A DNA stretch of 64,000 nt from Diaporthe sp. PMI_573 (GCA_021399435.1 JAJTUP010000048.1:186001-250000); one strand, 5' to 3'. Shown: positions 46,983 to 58,160, counted from the first letter of the stretch. The notes: generated by a model not told the origin, from the sequence alone. Program-made: numbers and translations.

Positions 46983-49157
46983 CTACCATTCCCGTTCTAG
47001 ATCCCTTCTTGTCGTGTCAAGATCGTCCTGCCGGATCCTTGGCGTATCGGCGTCGGTGTATCCTGCCTCCCCCTCTGATGTCTCATTGTGCTGTTCGCTG
47101 TCACTAAAGCCGGTGTCGTCGTCACCCAGGAAATCATCGCTTTCCAGCTTCCCGCCCCTGATGAACAGCGTCCAACCCCACCCGACGAGGGCGATGCCGC
47201 CGAATACACCCCAGGCGAGCAACTCGCCCTTGTGCTGCAAGCGCATCGACAGCGTGAACAGGCCGCCAGATACAAAGGGCCCAAATGACCGGCCTGCTGC
47301 GGAGAGGGTCTGGGCGATACCGTTGAGCGAGCCAAGAGTTTCATGTGTGGGAGCAGAGTTTGTTATCTGTAGTAGTTAGTAAACAGGTCGTCAAGGCATG
47401 CTGTGGAGTCTGGCACTTACGAGCAGTAGAACACAGCTCAGCCCACCTACGGCACTCAAATTCTTGAGCACGAGTATGACACCCAGCTCGAACAGCAGCC
47501 ACGACCTGCCCGAGCCCCAGCCAAATGGAGCGTTTCCATCCTGGTATCCCACAAACGGCATGAAGACCATGGAGATGGCCAAGCCCAGGAGGCTCAACCT
47601 GAACGTGCCCAGGTTGCCCAGCCGCGCCTTGAGAGGCTCAAAGAAGGAGACCTGGAACAGGATGGTGACCAGCCCAGCCAGGCTCATACTGACACCGATG
47701 ACGCCGGGGCCAAGTTCGCGACCCGTGGGCGGTGGTGCGGAGGCGAAGATGGGATAGAGGCTGTTGAAGGAGATGTTTGCGACCTGGAAGATGAGGTAGG
47801 TGAGTAAAATGCTAACGGTGGTCCAGTTGAGCAACTTGCGCAAGGCCGATCTGCTGGAAGGCGGGCTGTCCTTGTTGTCCCGAGGTGGTGCCTGCGACTC
47901 GAGGTCGGGCGCCGAGTGAAGGAGCGTGTCTTCCTCGCCCGTGTCACCTTGCTCGTCGTAGGAGCGATCGTCCTCCCCCCGGAGCACAAGGTCGGGCGGG
48001 GAAGCCGGCCAACTAGAGCCCCTGAAGCGCTCCCGTCCCTTTGTCGAGGCCAGGCAGGAGCAGAGACAGAGGTTCTCGAGCCAGGCGAGGGCTTTGATCT
48101 CGTGCCTCCTGTCAGCTTCGTCGAGGGTCTCTTGGAACCATACCGCCAGAACCACCACGGCAGTCAGCAGCAGAGCGGCAGACATCAGGTTGGGACCCAG
48201 AAAGGGCCACCTTGCGGACCCCGGCTCCCCGACGAGCAGACCGCCCAGAGCCGGACCGGTGATGCCTCCGATGGAGTACATGACTGGCAACCACGTGAAA
48301 GCCCTGCTCTGGTTGCTCCGGTCGGTGACCTCGCCTAGGACGGTGGGCACGACGGCGGCATTCCCATTAAGGAGCCCCATGGCAACGTGGACGACCAGAA
48401 CGTGCCAATAGCTGTCGCAGAAGCCGAAGAAGGCGAAGCAGAGGCACAGAAGGGCGGTGCCAATGAGCATTATTGGCTTCCTCCCGACGCGATCAGAAAA
48501 GTAGCCCCAGAGGAAGTTTGTCATGAGCTGTGCCAGTGCGAAGGACGAGGCAAGCAGGCCAACGTACAAGCCGGCTTGGCCCTGCGGTATCTCGGGGAAG
48601 GCGGCGACCATGGTGGGCAGGTATGGGCCGATGGAGTTGAGCGCGGTCTGCTCGGCCAGGCTCAGCAGAGCCAGGAGGAGGAGTTGCCTGACGGGCAGGG
48701 GTGTGACGCCCCTGTTGCTGTCGCGGCTGTGGGTATGCCTGTGCCCTCTTGTCCCTCGCGCGGCCTCCTCCTCCGAGGGCGAGTTGGCGGTGCTGGAGTC
48801 GGGGGCATCGCTGGGGGTCTTGGGCGGCTGCGTGGGGAAGGTGTGGTACTTGTAGGTGGAATGCCGTCGCATCTGGCTGAGATGGCCGAGAAAGGTCCGT
48901 CTACGGCCGGGAGGCTTGCCATCGCGGGCGGCGTCGTAGGGCCCGGGGAAGGAGGGCATGGGGGCGCCAGCGTGGAATGAGCCGGCAGAAGTCAGCCGGA
49001 CCGGGCGCGACGGGGACGAGGACGAGGAGGGACCGCCGCCGCCGCTCGTGTGTGCCGTAGAGGCGACCATGGCGGCCGGAGCGATGGAGGAGGCCTGAGG
49101 CATGGCTGGGCGGGCGGTTCGCGGGGAGGGGGAGGGGGGCTCAAAGATTGCGGGCAC
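46983..49157 (-). CDS. MFS transporter with long N-terminus (DHA1-like)
   Basis: Two exons (47421-49157, 46983-47366) encode 706 residues of a major facilitator transporter. A disordered N-terminus of about 155 residues rich in Ser, Pro and Arg precedes twelve hydrophobic segments. The first helices read LALLSLAEQTALNSIGPYLP, and the loop 2-3 motif is WGYFSDRVGRKPIML, a good match to GxxxDRxGRR. A second signature is GLLNGNAAVVPTVLGEVTDR, and GGITGPALGGLL in helix 5 fits the drug:proton antiporter motif. A long acidic loop separates the halves. The C-terminus is acidic (SDDFLGDDDTGFSDSEQ). It resembles the YCR023c/zinc-induced-facilitator-like fungal group; substrate unknown. The one intron is ordinary (54 nt). 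Confidence 0.87.
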
Positions 49158-49797
49158 TATAATGATCCGGAGCAGTTCATTTTCCTCAGAACGTAGAGGG
49201 TCTCGAATGACATGCTAACGAGCGAGGGACTATAGCAGAGACGGAACAAGCAGGAGAGAGGCCGAAAGAAAAGAAAAAAAAAGAAAGGAGAAAAAGAAAA
49301 AAAAAAGGAAAGAAAGAAAAGAAAAGAAAAGACAAAAACAATTATCGGGCGAGACGAGTGAGCTACAGCGCAAACCTGGGATCTCGAAGTCAGCCTACTT
49401 AGCCTAACCAGCCAGCCAGCCTAACCCAGGTACGGACCCTTGCCAAGCGGGGTGCCGGTACGCCGTTGCTGATTGCCCCGCGACGGAGCAAATTGGCCGC
49501 CCGGGCTGCCGGGGCAGAGAGTGATGACGCAACCGCTGCGTGACCACGGAGCAAACCTGAAGTCCTATCAGCATCATCTCCCTCGTCAAGGGTGAATGTG
49601 GGCAGCGCAAGTCGAGAGATGGAGTTGGTCAAACTCGTTATATGCATCTGAGCACAACCCAGCCTTTAAACTAGCACGACCCCGCTTCTTGCCTTCTCCG
49701 CCACCCTGCACCTTGGTTTCCTGCCACACGCACCATTATACATCTTGTCAGCTCAGGAATAGGAAATATTAAAAATAAAAATAAAAATAAATCCACC
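49158..49797. other. Intergenic with polypurine tract
   Basis: Promoter side of the MFS gene and upstream region of the DUF427 gene. A run of A and G (49261-49332) is a long pyrimidine tract on the MFS coding strand. An ATAAA tandem repeat occurs at about 49768-49790 just before the DUF427 ATG. Confidence 0.6.
49261..49332. repeat. Low-complexity polypurine tract
   Basis: About 70 bases of almost pure A/G. On the minus strand it is a pyrimidine tract about 105-175 bp upstream of the MFS start, a common arrangement near fungal transcription starts. Confidence 0.85.
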
Positions 49798-50728
49798 ATG
49801 GCATCCCTTCCGAGACCAAGGCAAGTCCGAACAGACCGTACCATCCCTAATGCCTTACTGACCGGTGCCTCAAGTCCTACCGAGCTTGGCATAGAGCTCG
49901 TAGCTCAAGGCCCTTTTAAGCAAGAGCCTGCCAACCGGCGAATCCGAGGGCTGTTGGGTGATGATTGGATCTTTGATACCTTGGGTGCCAGATATGTTTG
50001 GGAACATCCATATTGTGTGTCCCGGGCCCACTTTACCATTGTCACCCCGTGCAAGCTAAAAATGTCCGCTCAGTTCCATATTACTACATCCCGGAGAAAG
50101 ACGTAGCAGCAGGGCCAGCCAGGATCGACAAGGAGAGGGAGGACAGCCACGGCTTCTGGCTAGGAACAATACGCAGCGGAGCCAGGACGGCTGAGGCGCA
50201 GGGCTATGATAAAGGACCGCTGTAGGGCTTTATCAAGGTCAAGGTTTCCGACATAGGTCAGTCGTCATCGTTGGCATGCTATATTTCCTCCGCTTCAATT
50301 TTAACCTCTCCACTTTAGACTGGTTCGCGGAAGACGAAAGGCTTCTTGGAGGCCACCCCAAAGACCCTTACAAGCGGATCGAGATCCTTCCCTCGTCTCG
50401 CGAGATTCGGATCGAGCTCAACGGCACAGTCCTTGCCCAAAGTACAAACAACATGTTCTTACATGAGACCATGCTACCTACACGCTATTACCTGCCGCCG
50501 ACTTCGGTCAAAAGTTGGGGCTTGCTCAGCACAAGTGGTACAACTACTTTCTGTCCCTATAAAGGACAGGCTTCATATTACAACGTGAAGATGGGAGAAG
50601 CCCAAGTCAATGATGCTGCATGGTACTATGTGTACCCGACCCCCGAGAGCTCTGATATCCGGGGACGGCTGTGCTTCTGGAATGAGAAGTTTGACGTCTT
50701 TATCGACGGCGTGAGGGAAGAACGATGA
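49798..50728 (+). pseudogene. DUF427-repeat protein interrupted by an in-frame stop
   Basis: The gene model is 49798-50014, 50074-50256 and 50319-50728 (269 sense codons plus one internal TAG). The C-terminal half is a clear DUF427 domain: RIEILPSSREIRIELNG, FLHETMLPTRYYLPP, FCPYKGQASYYNV and RGRLCFWNEKFDVFIDG. The first half looks like a second, degenerate copy (RIRGLLGDDWIFDT, YVWEHPYFPYYYIPEKDV). The TAG at 50223-50225 lies between GYDKGPL and GFIKVKVSDIDWFAEDE, where related fungal proteins continue through, and no splice choice I could find removes it. Both introns (59 and 62 nt) have good borders. Either the gene is recently inactivated, the base is a sequencing error, or the C-terminal part is made separately. 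The biochemical function of DUF427 is unknown. Confidence 0.7.
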
Positions 50729-51420
50729 AGCACGGCACCATGTCGACAGAGAATGCGCAGAGGTGATCTTGTGTGGGCAATGCTCGCGGTGAAAGTGGAC
50801 ATGTGCTGAGATTCGTTCACGATGCGACAGAGTCAAGGGACCGGCGTGGGTATGCTCAACCATTGGTAGTTCGCAATATCATTACCGATTCCATAACGTG
50901 GGACGCAAAGCAAAACAGGGGTAACTAGCACATCAATGGAACAACTACTTTGCGGGTCATTGTGCCTCGAGCAAGTTCTCGAACTGGTCAGGTACACGAT
51001 TATGTCCAATTGCCCATTCGCTGCGAATACTCTCCTGGTACAGAATCTAGATAAGCCAGGCTCGCACCAACCTACAGTGAAAGTTGGGCACAGTTTCGGC
51101 GATGACTCAGTGAGACCGGGCCAGTAAGGAGTCGAAGGAACGAATCCTATGACTGGCTTATGGACACTTTCCCCCTCTGGTGATAGTCACTAGGGACCTC
51201 AGGATTGAATTGCAGCACTGTTAGTCCGTAAGTGCAGGATTTCACGAGCATCGATATACCACGATGAGCTCCGCATCAGAGGCAGGCTTGGCGTATTTAA
51301 CGGGACCGAATTGTACCGCGGATTTAGGTCCACTGCCACCATCCCAAATCGTCCGTCCAACTTGGTGGCCAAACAGAACCCAAGCATACATCTTCAAGTC
51401 GCACTTTTGAGAAGTTCATC
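50729..51420. other. Intergenic, no gene seen
   Basis: 3' flank of the DUF427 gene and promoter of the GNAT gene. No other feature noted. Confidence 0.5.
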
Positions 51421-52106
51421 ATGGCCGAAACATATCTCCGCGACCTCAACAGCGTTTGGCGCTCAGAGCGCCTTGTATTCCGCGCAACTCAACAGGAAGA
51501 CTACGAGTTTTTATGGAACCACATCGACACCGATCCCGTCAACGTTGCCCTGTCCGGCCCAGTGGTCCTGAAGCCTCCACGAAAGCAAAAGCCCGAAGAC
51601 TGGTTTGAGAAGTGGAAGAAGAATGACTTTCTCATGGACGTGATAATCTGTCTACGCCCAGACGTTCATTCCAACGAGAAGTATTTCAAGAGCAGAGCCG
51701 CGTTGGACAAAGGTGTTGACAAGTCCGGCGGCGCAGGAGACAGCGAGCCGAGCCCGAGCCCGAGCCCGAGCCCATCGGTATGATCAATGTCTCTACAAGC
51801 GTTTATGGCCGGAACCCGAGCAATCGTGCCTGCTCCTTAGGCATTGCTATTGCGGCGCCGTACCAAGACAGCGGCTATGGCACTGAGGCTGTCCGCTGGA
51901 CCGTAGAATGGGCGTTCCGCAGAGCAAACATGCACAGTGTTCATTTGGGATCTGTGGAATACAATAAGCAGGCTCACAGATGCTACGAGAAGGCTGGGTT
52001 CAAGCTGGATGGGAAGCAAAGGCAATGCTATTGGCAGGACCGCCAGTTTTACGACTTATACCTGTTCAGTGTACTGGAGGACGAATGGAAGGCGGGCCAA
52101 ATATGA
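51421..52106 (+). pseudogene. GNAT-family N-acetyltransferase split by a one-base frameshift
   Basis: Two overlapping frames together make one GNAT acetyltransferase of about 228 residues. The first (from 51421) carries WRSERLVFRATQQEDYEFLW, the usual start of RimJ/RimL-like enzymes. The second (through 52106) carries the acetyl-CoA loop region IAIAAPYQDSGYGTEAVRW, in which DSGYGTEA matches the Q/RxxGxG/A pattern, then FRRANMHSVHLGSVEYNKQA and YEKAGFKLDG. The frames switch inside a tandem GAGCCC repeat at 51745-51773. The first unit has only two Cs, so one missing base accounts for the switch. It could be a true mutation or a sequencing error. It ends 143 bp from the convergent MCT-like gene. 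No introns are needed. Confidence 0.75.
51745..51773 (+). repeat. GAGCCC hexanucleotide repeat inside GNAT gene
   Basis: Five units of GAGCCC, the first lacking one C. In the intact frame it would encode Glu-Pro repeats in the loop before the acetyl-CoA-binding half. Confidence 0.85.
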
Positions 52107-52249
52107 AGTGAGGCGGTAATATTCCTATTGAATGAAATTGTCTTCTTTTTGTTCTCTTTGAATGCGCCGTAACATTGACTGTGAAGGTTGCAACATATTA
52201 TCTACGGCGCTATTCTGGCTGAGATGGATAGCAGAGCATGAAACCACAA

Positions 52250-54080
52250 CTATACGCTTGATAGCAGTTCCCACCTGCTTACCATACACCTGCTGATAGC
52301 CATAAACAACGCACCCGACAATAGTGAGCCGCCACTCCAAGCCCAGGTGGCATGGAAACCAAATGTTCTCCACAATGCCCCTGCAGATGGTGCACCGAGC
52401 AAGAGCCCGATACTGCACACGGTCGACGCCATACCAGTCCTTGTGCCGATACGGCCAGGATCCTCTGTGAGTCGTGCAAAAATCGTCGGCTGCAGCGTAA
52501 AGAAGGCACCAGTGAAGAAACCGTACAGGATGATCAGGACCAAAAGACCTGCAAGATCCGGGCCGGCGTTGAAGGAGAGCACAACAATCGCCATTGAGGC
52601 AACCGATGTGACCATCATGTTCAATGGGCCTAGACGAAGCGTAAGGCAGGGTATGTTTGGAAGTATTCGACCAATGACTGAGGCCCCGTTGAGTATGGCT
52701 ACGAAGTACAATGCTGTGCTCTCCGTAGTGATTCCTTCTTGGACGGCGTAGCTAGCCAGGTAAAAGAAGGTTGTATATATGCCCAGGAATGAAAGCATGC
52801 AGCCAAGTACGAATAGAATATATGGCACGTCCTTGAGAGCAGACTGGTCAAAGAAAGCGCGTTTAGCTTGCGGCATCGTAGGCTGATGGAGTACAACATT
52901 CGATACGCCCAGAGTGACAAAGATGACTAGCGCCACGCTCAGACTGGTATATTTGAAGCCGATCATTGGTATGAGAGAGCGAATCATGATTGGATAGACG
53001 ACTCTGTGCAAGGCCACGATCATTAGCAACAATCACACATTTTGGCTGCTGTGACAGCCCCGCTGTTGCGAGTACTTGATTAACTCACCCTCCGAATCCA
53101 CTCGCACTGACCACGATGCCCGTCGCGAGAGGCTGTTTGCTGGTAAACCATGCTGATGGTACTGCAACGCTCGGGACGGCTAGGAGGCCCACTGCAGCAT
53201 TCAGAGTCAGTTATCAGAGCACCAAGGGAGTAGTTTTATACAAATAGGGGAAATAAAAGGCCACAGTGTGGCCATAGCCTATCTCAAACCACCAGCGTGA
53301 CGAGTTCTTTGAGGCTAGGCCACAGAGGGGAGATGTTTCTTCTGGAAGGGGTTAAGATTGTATCCAGAAGCTGCTTACTTCCAGTCCCCATGCAGATTCC
53401 TTGGGAGAGAAGCAAATGCCAGTACTCGAAGGAAAGCCCCTGCATACTAGTACGTGTTAATCACCTGCTACGGAGCCTGAATTGATGATTCTGTGTTGTT
53501 CCAAAATAGAACGGCCGGGGAACTAGAACAAGAGAAGACAACACTTACATTGTTCCAACAAAAATTACTACAGAGCCAGTCCTAAGTAGATGGCTAAAGT
53601 AGCCCTGATCAAACACAGGTCCAGCAATAAAACCGAGGAAGACCATCAAAAAACTTTGCACCGAACCAATGCTCGAGACCTGGAAAGAACTGGCCTCTGC
53701 CAAGATGGTCTCTTCATAGTAGCTCTGGTAGCTTCCAAAGCTGGAAACAATTCCTGCGTCAATCAGCATCCTAGGAACGAAAATTGATACTGTACGCCGT
53801 TGTGCAGGATCTGCTTACCCCCTACGTATTACGTTAGTCCTGCTACGGGTCCTGAAGTGATGCGTTCTGGAACATTCCAAAAACATTAAAGACGGGGATC
53901 TGTAGAAGGAGAAGAATGATACGAACAAGTATTAAAGTACAAAAAGAATGCGCCTAGTATTTGCAGCCACGCCTCCAAGCCTCCATTTGGGAGGCCTTTC
54001 CGCTCTAGCTCTATCGTCTCTGAGGAATCTGAAGAGAGAACCCCAGTTCCGCTCGAAGCAACAGCGTACCTTTTTTCCAT
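52250..54080 (-). CDS. Monocarboxylate-transporter-like MFS permease
   Basis: Fungal MCT-like (monocarboxylate porter family) membrane transporter of 428 residues. Exons: 53927-54080, 53819-53821 (3 nt), 53549-53753, 53379-53446, 53089-53191 and 52250-53003. Signature features: GLEAWLQILGAFFLYFNTWG, GIVSSFGSYQSYYEE, then SIGSVQSFLMVFLGFIAGPVFDQGYF, GLSFEYWHLLLSQGICMGTG, FTSKQPLATGIVVSASGFGG, FFYLASYAVQEGITTE, VIGRILPNIPC and GTRTGMASTVCSIGLLLGAP. Twelve hydrophobic segments follow the polar N-terminus. Three of five introns are introner-like (A, A, B). The first two introns are separated only by GGG, which completes TGG and begins GGA; without it the codon would be a stop. Substrate is probably a small organic acid or is undetermined. 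Confidence 0.85.
53192..53378 (-). mobile_element. Introner-like intron, family B (MCT-like gene, intron 4)
   Basis: 187 nt, phase 1. Begins GTAAGCAGCTTCTGGATAC, ends CTGACTCTGAATGCTGCAG. Palindrome GGCCACACTGTGGCC intact. Confidence 0.9.
53447..53548 (-). mobile_element. Introner-like intron, family A (MCT-like gene, intron 3)
   Basis: 102 nt, phase 2, donor GTAAGT, branch GTGATTAACACG, acceptor TACTAG. HSE-like core partly decayed (GGAACAACACAGAATC). Confidence 0.87.
53822..53926 (-). mobile_element. Introner-like intron, family A (MCT-like gene, intron 1)
   Basis: 105 nt, phase 1, donor GTTCGT, branch GGACTAACG, acceptor ACGTAG. HSE-like core GGAATGTTCCAGAACG. Followed by a 3-nt exon and then an ordinary 65-nt intron (53754-53818). 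Confidence 0.88.
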
Positions 54081-56756
54081 ATTCAGGCCAGAGGATCCGA
54101 GGGCACGAGAATGGTGAAGCTGGAGAGAAACGTCAAAGGGGCGCGGCCATCCTCGCGGCTTGGGTTGTCGATTGACAGCGGCTGCTTGGATTTATGGCCT
54201 GGCCATACCACGTAAACTGCCCCAGAGGATGACTGGATGTCGTGCCATTGCGTATCGCCAGATCCACAAGAGCCGGAAGGACCGCCCGATGGGTCCCGGC
54301 CTTAAGCGAGCTGATACCTGTACCGGTCAGGCACCATCGGGGTTTGGAGGGTCTTGGCGTCAACAGAACTGCGCAGTGTGCTCTACTGGCTGTGATCGAG
54401 CAAGTCAATGCGAATTTTCGACTCCTGTGTTCCAAGCGTTTTGGCGTCTACACCGAGTCACTGGTTGTTTCTCGACAGCCATGCGGACATTTCTCGCTCT
54501 TGGCGGCGGAAGGCTTGCAGCCAGCCTTGCAGGAGACAGTGACTTCGGTGTCTCCACGGCCAATTTATCTTGATCTCCTTCCGCAGATCCACTTATTGAG
54601 AAAAAAGAGTTTTCCGTTCCTACACAGCTTCGGGACTTCGGAAAGGTGGATACCAAGCATAGGCGTCTTGGCAACCTTCTATTGCGACTGTAGATTATCG
54701 GTACAGATAATGCCTTGACGGCCCTGACGGTCTGAATTCGGGCCATGTACTGGGTTCCTCATCGGATTAACCCAGAGCTTAAGCACACGATGGCGCAGAG
54801 AAAATGCGACTGAAGTATGGTGTATCAATTGCAAAAAAAAAAAAGTGCTTCTAGGCATGTCTCAAATACAAACGCCTACAGTAGTATGCAATTTGTGCTC
54901 TGGCTGTCTTTGAGGCAATGTCAAGACGCAACCAAATGGAAGGCACATTATACGCGAGAAACTACCTGCCTAGGCAGGTAGGTCTTACAAAGCGCAGCGG
55001 CTATGAAAAAATCGTGCACTCTTCTGTCTTTCCCTTCTGGGTTGCCAGACGTGCATCTACGAGAATTCCTGGTTCAATTTGGCTGGCCAAGAGGACCTTG
55101 ATATGGTATTGTGCATCTTGATTGGCATATTCAGAATAGCCACTTCGGCGCAGGCTGCGCGGCTGGCTTGGTTGGCAGATATCGCGTTTGGGCCGAGCAC
55201 GCCGGTGAGACATTAGGCAAGTGCAAGGCGACGCCCTGTGACACACGCCAATGGGAGAAGCAGCTCTGAGCCTCATTTGGCTGGAAATAGAATACAGTCT
55301 TCAGAATAGTCGGGGCGCGTCTGGAATTATACAGTAGTGTTACTGCTTCTGGTACTGGCTGCTTCGTAAAGAGACGGCCTTGGATACCTAGGTAACCTCA
55401 GAAGTGCTTGACAGGTATCTTAGCCCTGGAAATCTAGGCAGTCTCAAGTGCTTGGAAGGTCCGCGATCATGTGATCGGCTTCTTGGCTCACAACTAGTCA
55501 TACCAGCCCCGTGTGCTAATCCCGAGAGTTGGAGCCTCTGCCCAGCTTTTGCGAATCAGAGTTTTGACTCATAGTTGAACCTTTCAACTCTACCACGTTG
55601 AGGCTGAAGTGCAGATGCGAGTGGGGTAATAAGACAACCATGCAATACAACAGACATTATGAAAAGCCACTACTTATGTTCCAACTCTGGAACTGGGCCA
55701 GTGCTTCTTAGGTTGCATATCTACCCCAACTAACTGCTGTCAGGTCGGCCTAGTTGTACCTTGGGGCAGTGTATTATGACGTAGATCTTGCAGATGCGTC
55801 CAACATCAAGTCCCGGTTCCCATGCTTCAACTATCTCAACTGGATTCTTCTGGGCTTGGCGATGTGGCGCCGTCAAACTAGTATGTCACCTGAAATGCGG
55901 CGCCTCGAGGCCTGGGATGACCGCGGCTGACGAGACAATTCACTGCGAGCATTGAAACCCCTCATCATCCTGGAAGTCTAAGAAGTCGAGTTCGCAATGT
56001 ATATGACCCGATAGGAAACGTCAAAGACTGTCGACTGATTTTATTCACAGAATTGCTATTGAGCTGCTTCGTCATGGCACGCTTTCCGTCTATCACTTTG
56101 TCGTCTGACAATTTGATACTTGTGACTGTAGCGAGATGACTTGTGCTATTCCGACCCAACCCAGCATGGCCAGTCAGACAGCGGGTTTGTAGGATTGGCG
56201 GCATTTTTCTCCGTGACCCGACTTGGCTTCGGCCCTTGGTCGACATGGCCGGCATTGCGTTGCTTGATTTAGACCATGGACAGGGTTTAGCTCGGCTCGA
56301 CGGTGTCTGCTCATCTTACACCTCACGAGCCGGCTCGTCCCGACGGCCTGGTACCCTCCGAAAAGCTAGGCATATTAACCAACACTCTGTGGGGACAAGT
56401 GCAGGTCGCCTCCGAACGCCAGATATCGTCTGGCTCGTGAAGGTCATTCGCCCTGTCGCATCCTGAGGCCCCCTGGCGGCCCTGGCGGCAAGAATCGTTC
56501 ACCACTGGGATCTGCAAGGCCAAGGCGGTTCGGTTTGCCCTGTAAACAAACCAAGGCTCCTGGGCAATTTACACTCCTTATCCCACGGCCCGAGCACCTG
56601 TGAGTAGTAGCTGGTCAATGCCAGCAGCACTATGGGAGAATAATGTATAAAGAAGAACTTTCGAACTCTGTTGAAATGTCGAGGTTGTCGTACTGCAGAC
56701 TAGCGACCACTGCAGGGGCAACAATAACAATCACGGCTCAAACCTGCTATTTGATA
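54081..56756. other. Divergent intergenic region, MCT-like and GH6 genes
   Basis: About 2.7 kb with both promoters. No gene could be supported on either strand; open frames near 54160-54746 and 56143-56466 show no recognised features. Confidence 0.45.
56646..56652 (+). promoter_or_regulatory. TATA box of GH6 gene
   Basis: TATAAAG about 105 bp upstream of the ATG at 56757, a typical spacing for a strongly induced fungal cellulase gene. Inferred from position. Confidence 0.45.
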
Positions 56757-58160
56757 ATGAGGACTTCCACCTTATGTACCTTAGCTTTTGCGGTACTGTC
56801 TGCTGCTGTACCGGTATTTCCCAGGGTCGGACACCGGATTCTTCGGAGACAGGCCGATAGCAACCCTTTTGAGGGCAAGAAACTCTTTGTCAACCCGACC
56901 TATGCAGAGAAATTAGGGCAGACCGTCGAATCCTTCGAGGCAGCTGGCGACACTGCTAACGCGGAGAAAACCCGAGCTATCCAGGATATTGGCACCTTCG
57001 TCTGGATTTCCGATATCGCTAGTCTTTCTCATATCCACACTGCCATCGAGGATGCTCGCGCTGCTCAGGCTGAGACTGGAGAGACACAGATTGTTGGTCT
57101 TGTCCTTTACAACTTGCCTGATCGTGACTGCAGCGCAGGAGAGTAAGCACCATTCTTCTCCAGTTACGATTTCCCGTCCTTCATATTTTGGACTGTTTCA
57201 GAACGCACCACTTTGGGTTCCACACCGGGTAATTAACATGTACTAGGAGCGCTGGGGAGCTTGTCCTCTCCGAGGATGGCTTGAAACGTTACAAGACAGA
57301 ATATATCCAGCCATACGCCGAGAAAGTCTCGGCGGCAACAGATCTCACCTTTGCCATTGTTTTGGAACCAGACTCCCTAGGGAATCTCGTTACTAACATG
57401 AACATCGAGAAGTGCGCGAATGCAGCTGATGCCTATAAGGAGGGGGTCGCTTATGCGATCTCCAGCTTGCAGTTCGAAAACGTGCATCTCTACATCGATG
57501 CTGCCCACGGAGGATGGCTCGGTTGGGACGATAACCTACAGCCAAGTAAGTAATGGCGATAACTGCCCCCCCCCCAGAGCATTGATCGATATCCGTGCTG
57601 ATCAAATCCCACCACAGCCGCCGAGATCTTTGGCGAGGTCGTTCGCGCAGCTGGGAACAGCTCGCGCATTCGAGGCTACGCGACCAACGTCTCAAACTAC
57701 AACCCTTTCAAGGCTGAGATTCCAGAGCCTTACACCGAATACAGCAACTCTGCCGATGAGTCTAACTATACTACCTCACTATCCCCGTACCTCGAGGCCG
57801 AGGGCCTTCCAACTCGATTCATTATCGACCAGGGCCGTGTGGCCTTGCCAGGTGCGAGAGCTGAGTGGGTATGTGTCCCTATCTCCTGCTGCCTTGCACT
57901 GTCTTGCTCGTTGTTTCCTTAGCGGCTAAGATGCTTACTTTTTTAAGGGTGAATGGTGCAATGTAGCTCCTGCTGGGTTTGGTACAAAGCCCGGTACTGC
58001 TGTCGACAACCCTCTTATCGATAGTATTGTCTGGATTAAGCCTGGCGGTGAGAGTGACGGTCAGTGTGGAATGGAGGGGGCCCCGAGGGCTGGTCAGTGG
58101 TTTGGGGAATATACGAAGATGCTGGTAGAGAATGCCGATGCAAGCATTTCGCGATTTTAG
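56757..58160 (+). CDS. GH6 cellulase (cellobiohydrolase/endoglucanase) without binding module
   Basis: Secreted GH6 enzyme that cleaves cellulose beta-1,4 bonds with inversion. Exons 56757-57142, 57247-57545, 57618-57868 and 57948-58160 encode 382 residues. The signal peptide is MRTSTLCTLAFAVLSAAVP, then a short basic pro-segment ending RILRRQ and the mature start DSNPFEGKKLFVNP. The first family signature, with its catalytic aspartate, is YNLPDRDCSAGESAGE; the second is VLEPDSLGNLVTN. Further conserved pieces are LYIDAAHGGWLGWDDN, VSNYNPF, FIIDQGRVALPGARAEW, GEWCNVAPAGFGTKPG and WIKPGGESDGQC. No CBM1 is attached. Intron 1 is a 104-nt family A introner-like copy that splits the first signature between DRDCSAGE and SAGEL. 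A start 38 codons upstream is possible but would bury the signal peptide. Confidence 0.93.
57143..57246 (+). mobile_element. Introner-like intron, family A (GH6 gene, intron 1)
   Basis: 104 nt, phase 2, donor GTAAGC, branch GTAATTAACATG, acceptor TACTAG. HSE-like core partly decayed (GGACTGTTTCAGAACG). Confidence 0.88.

Noticed and set aside
48387..48980. 197-codon plus-strand frame within the MFS gene
   Set aside because: Shadow of the minus-strand transporter, rich in Gly/Ala/Glu from codon composition.
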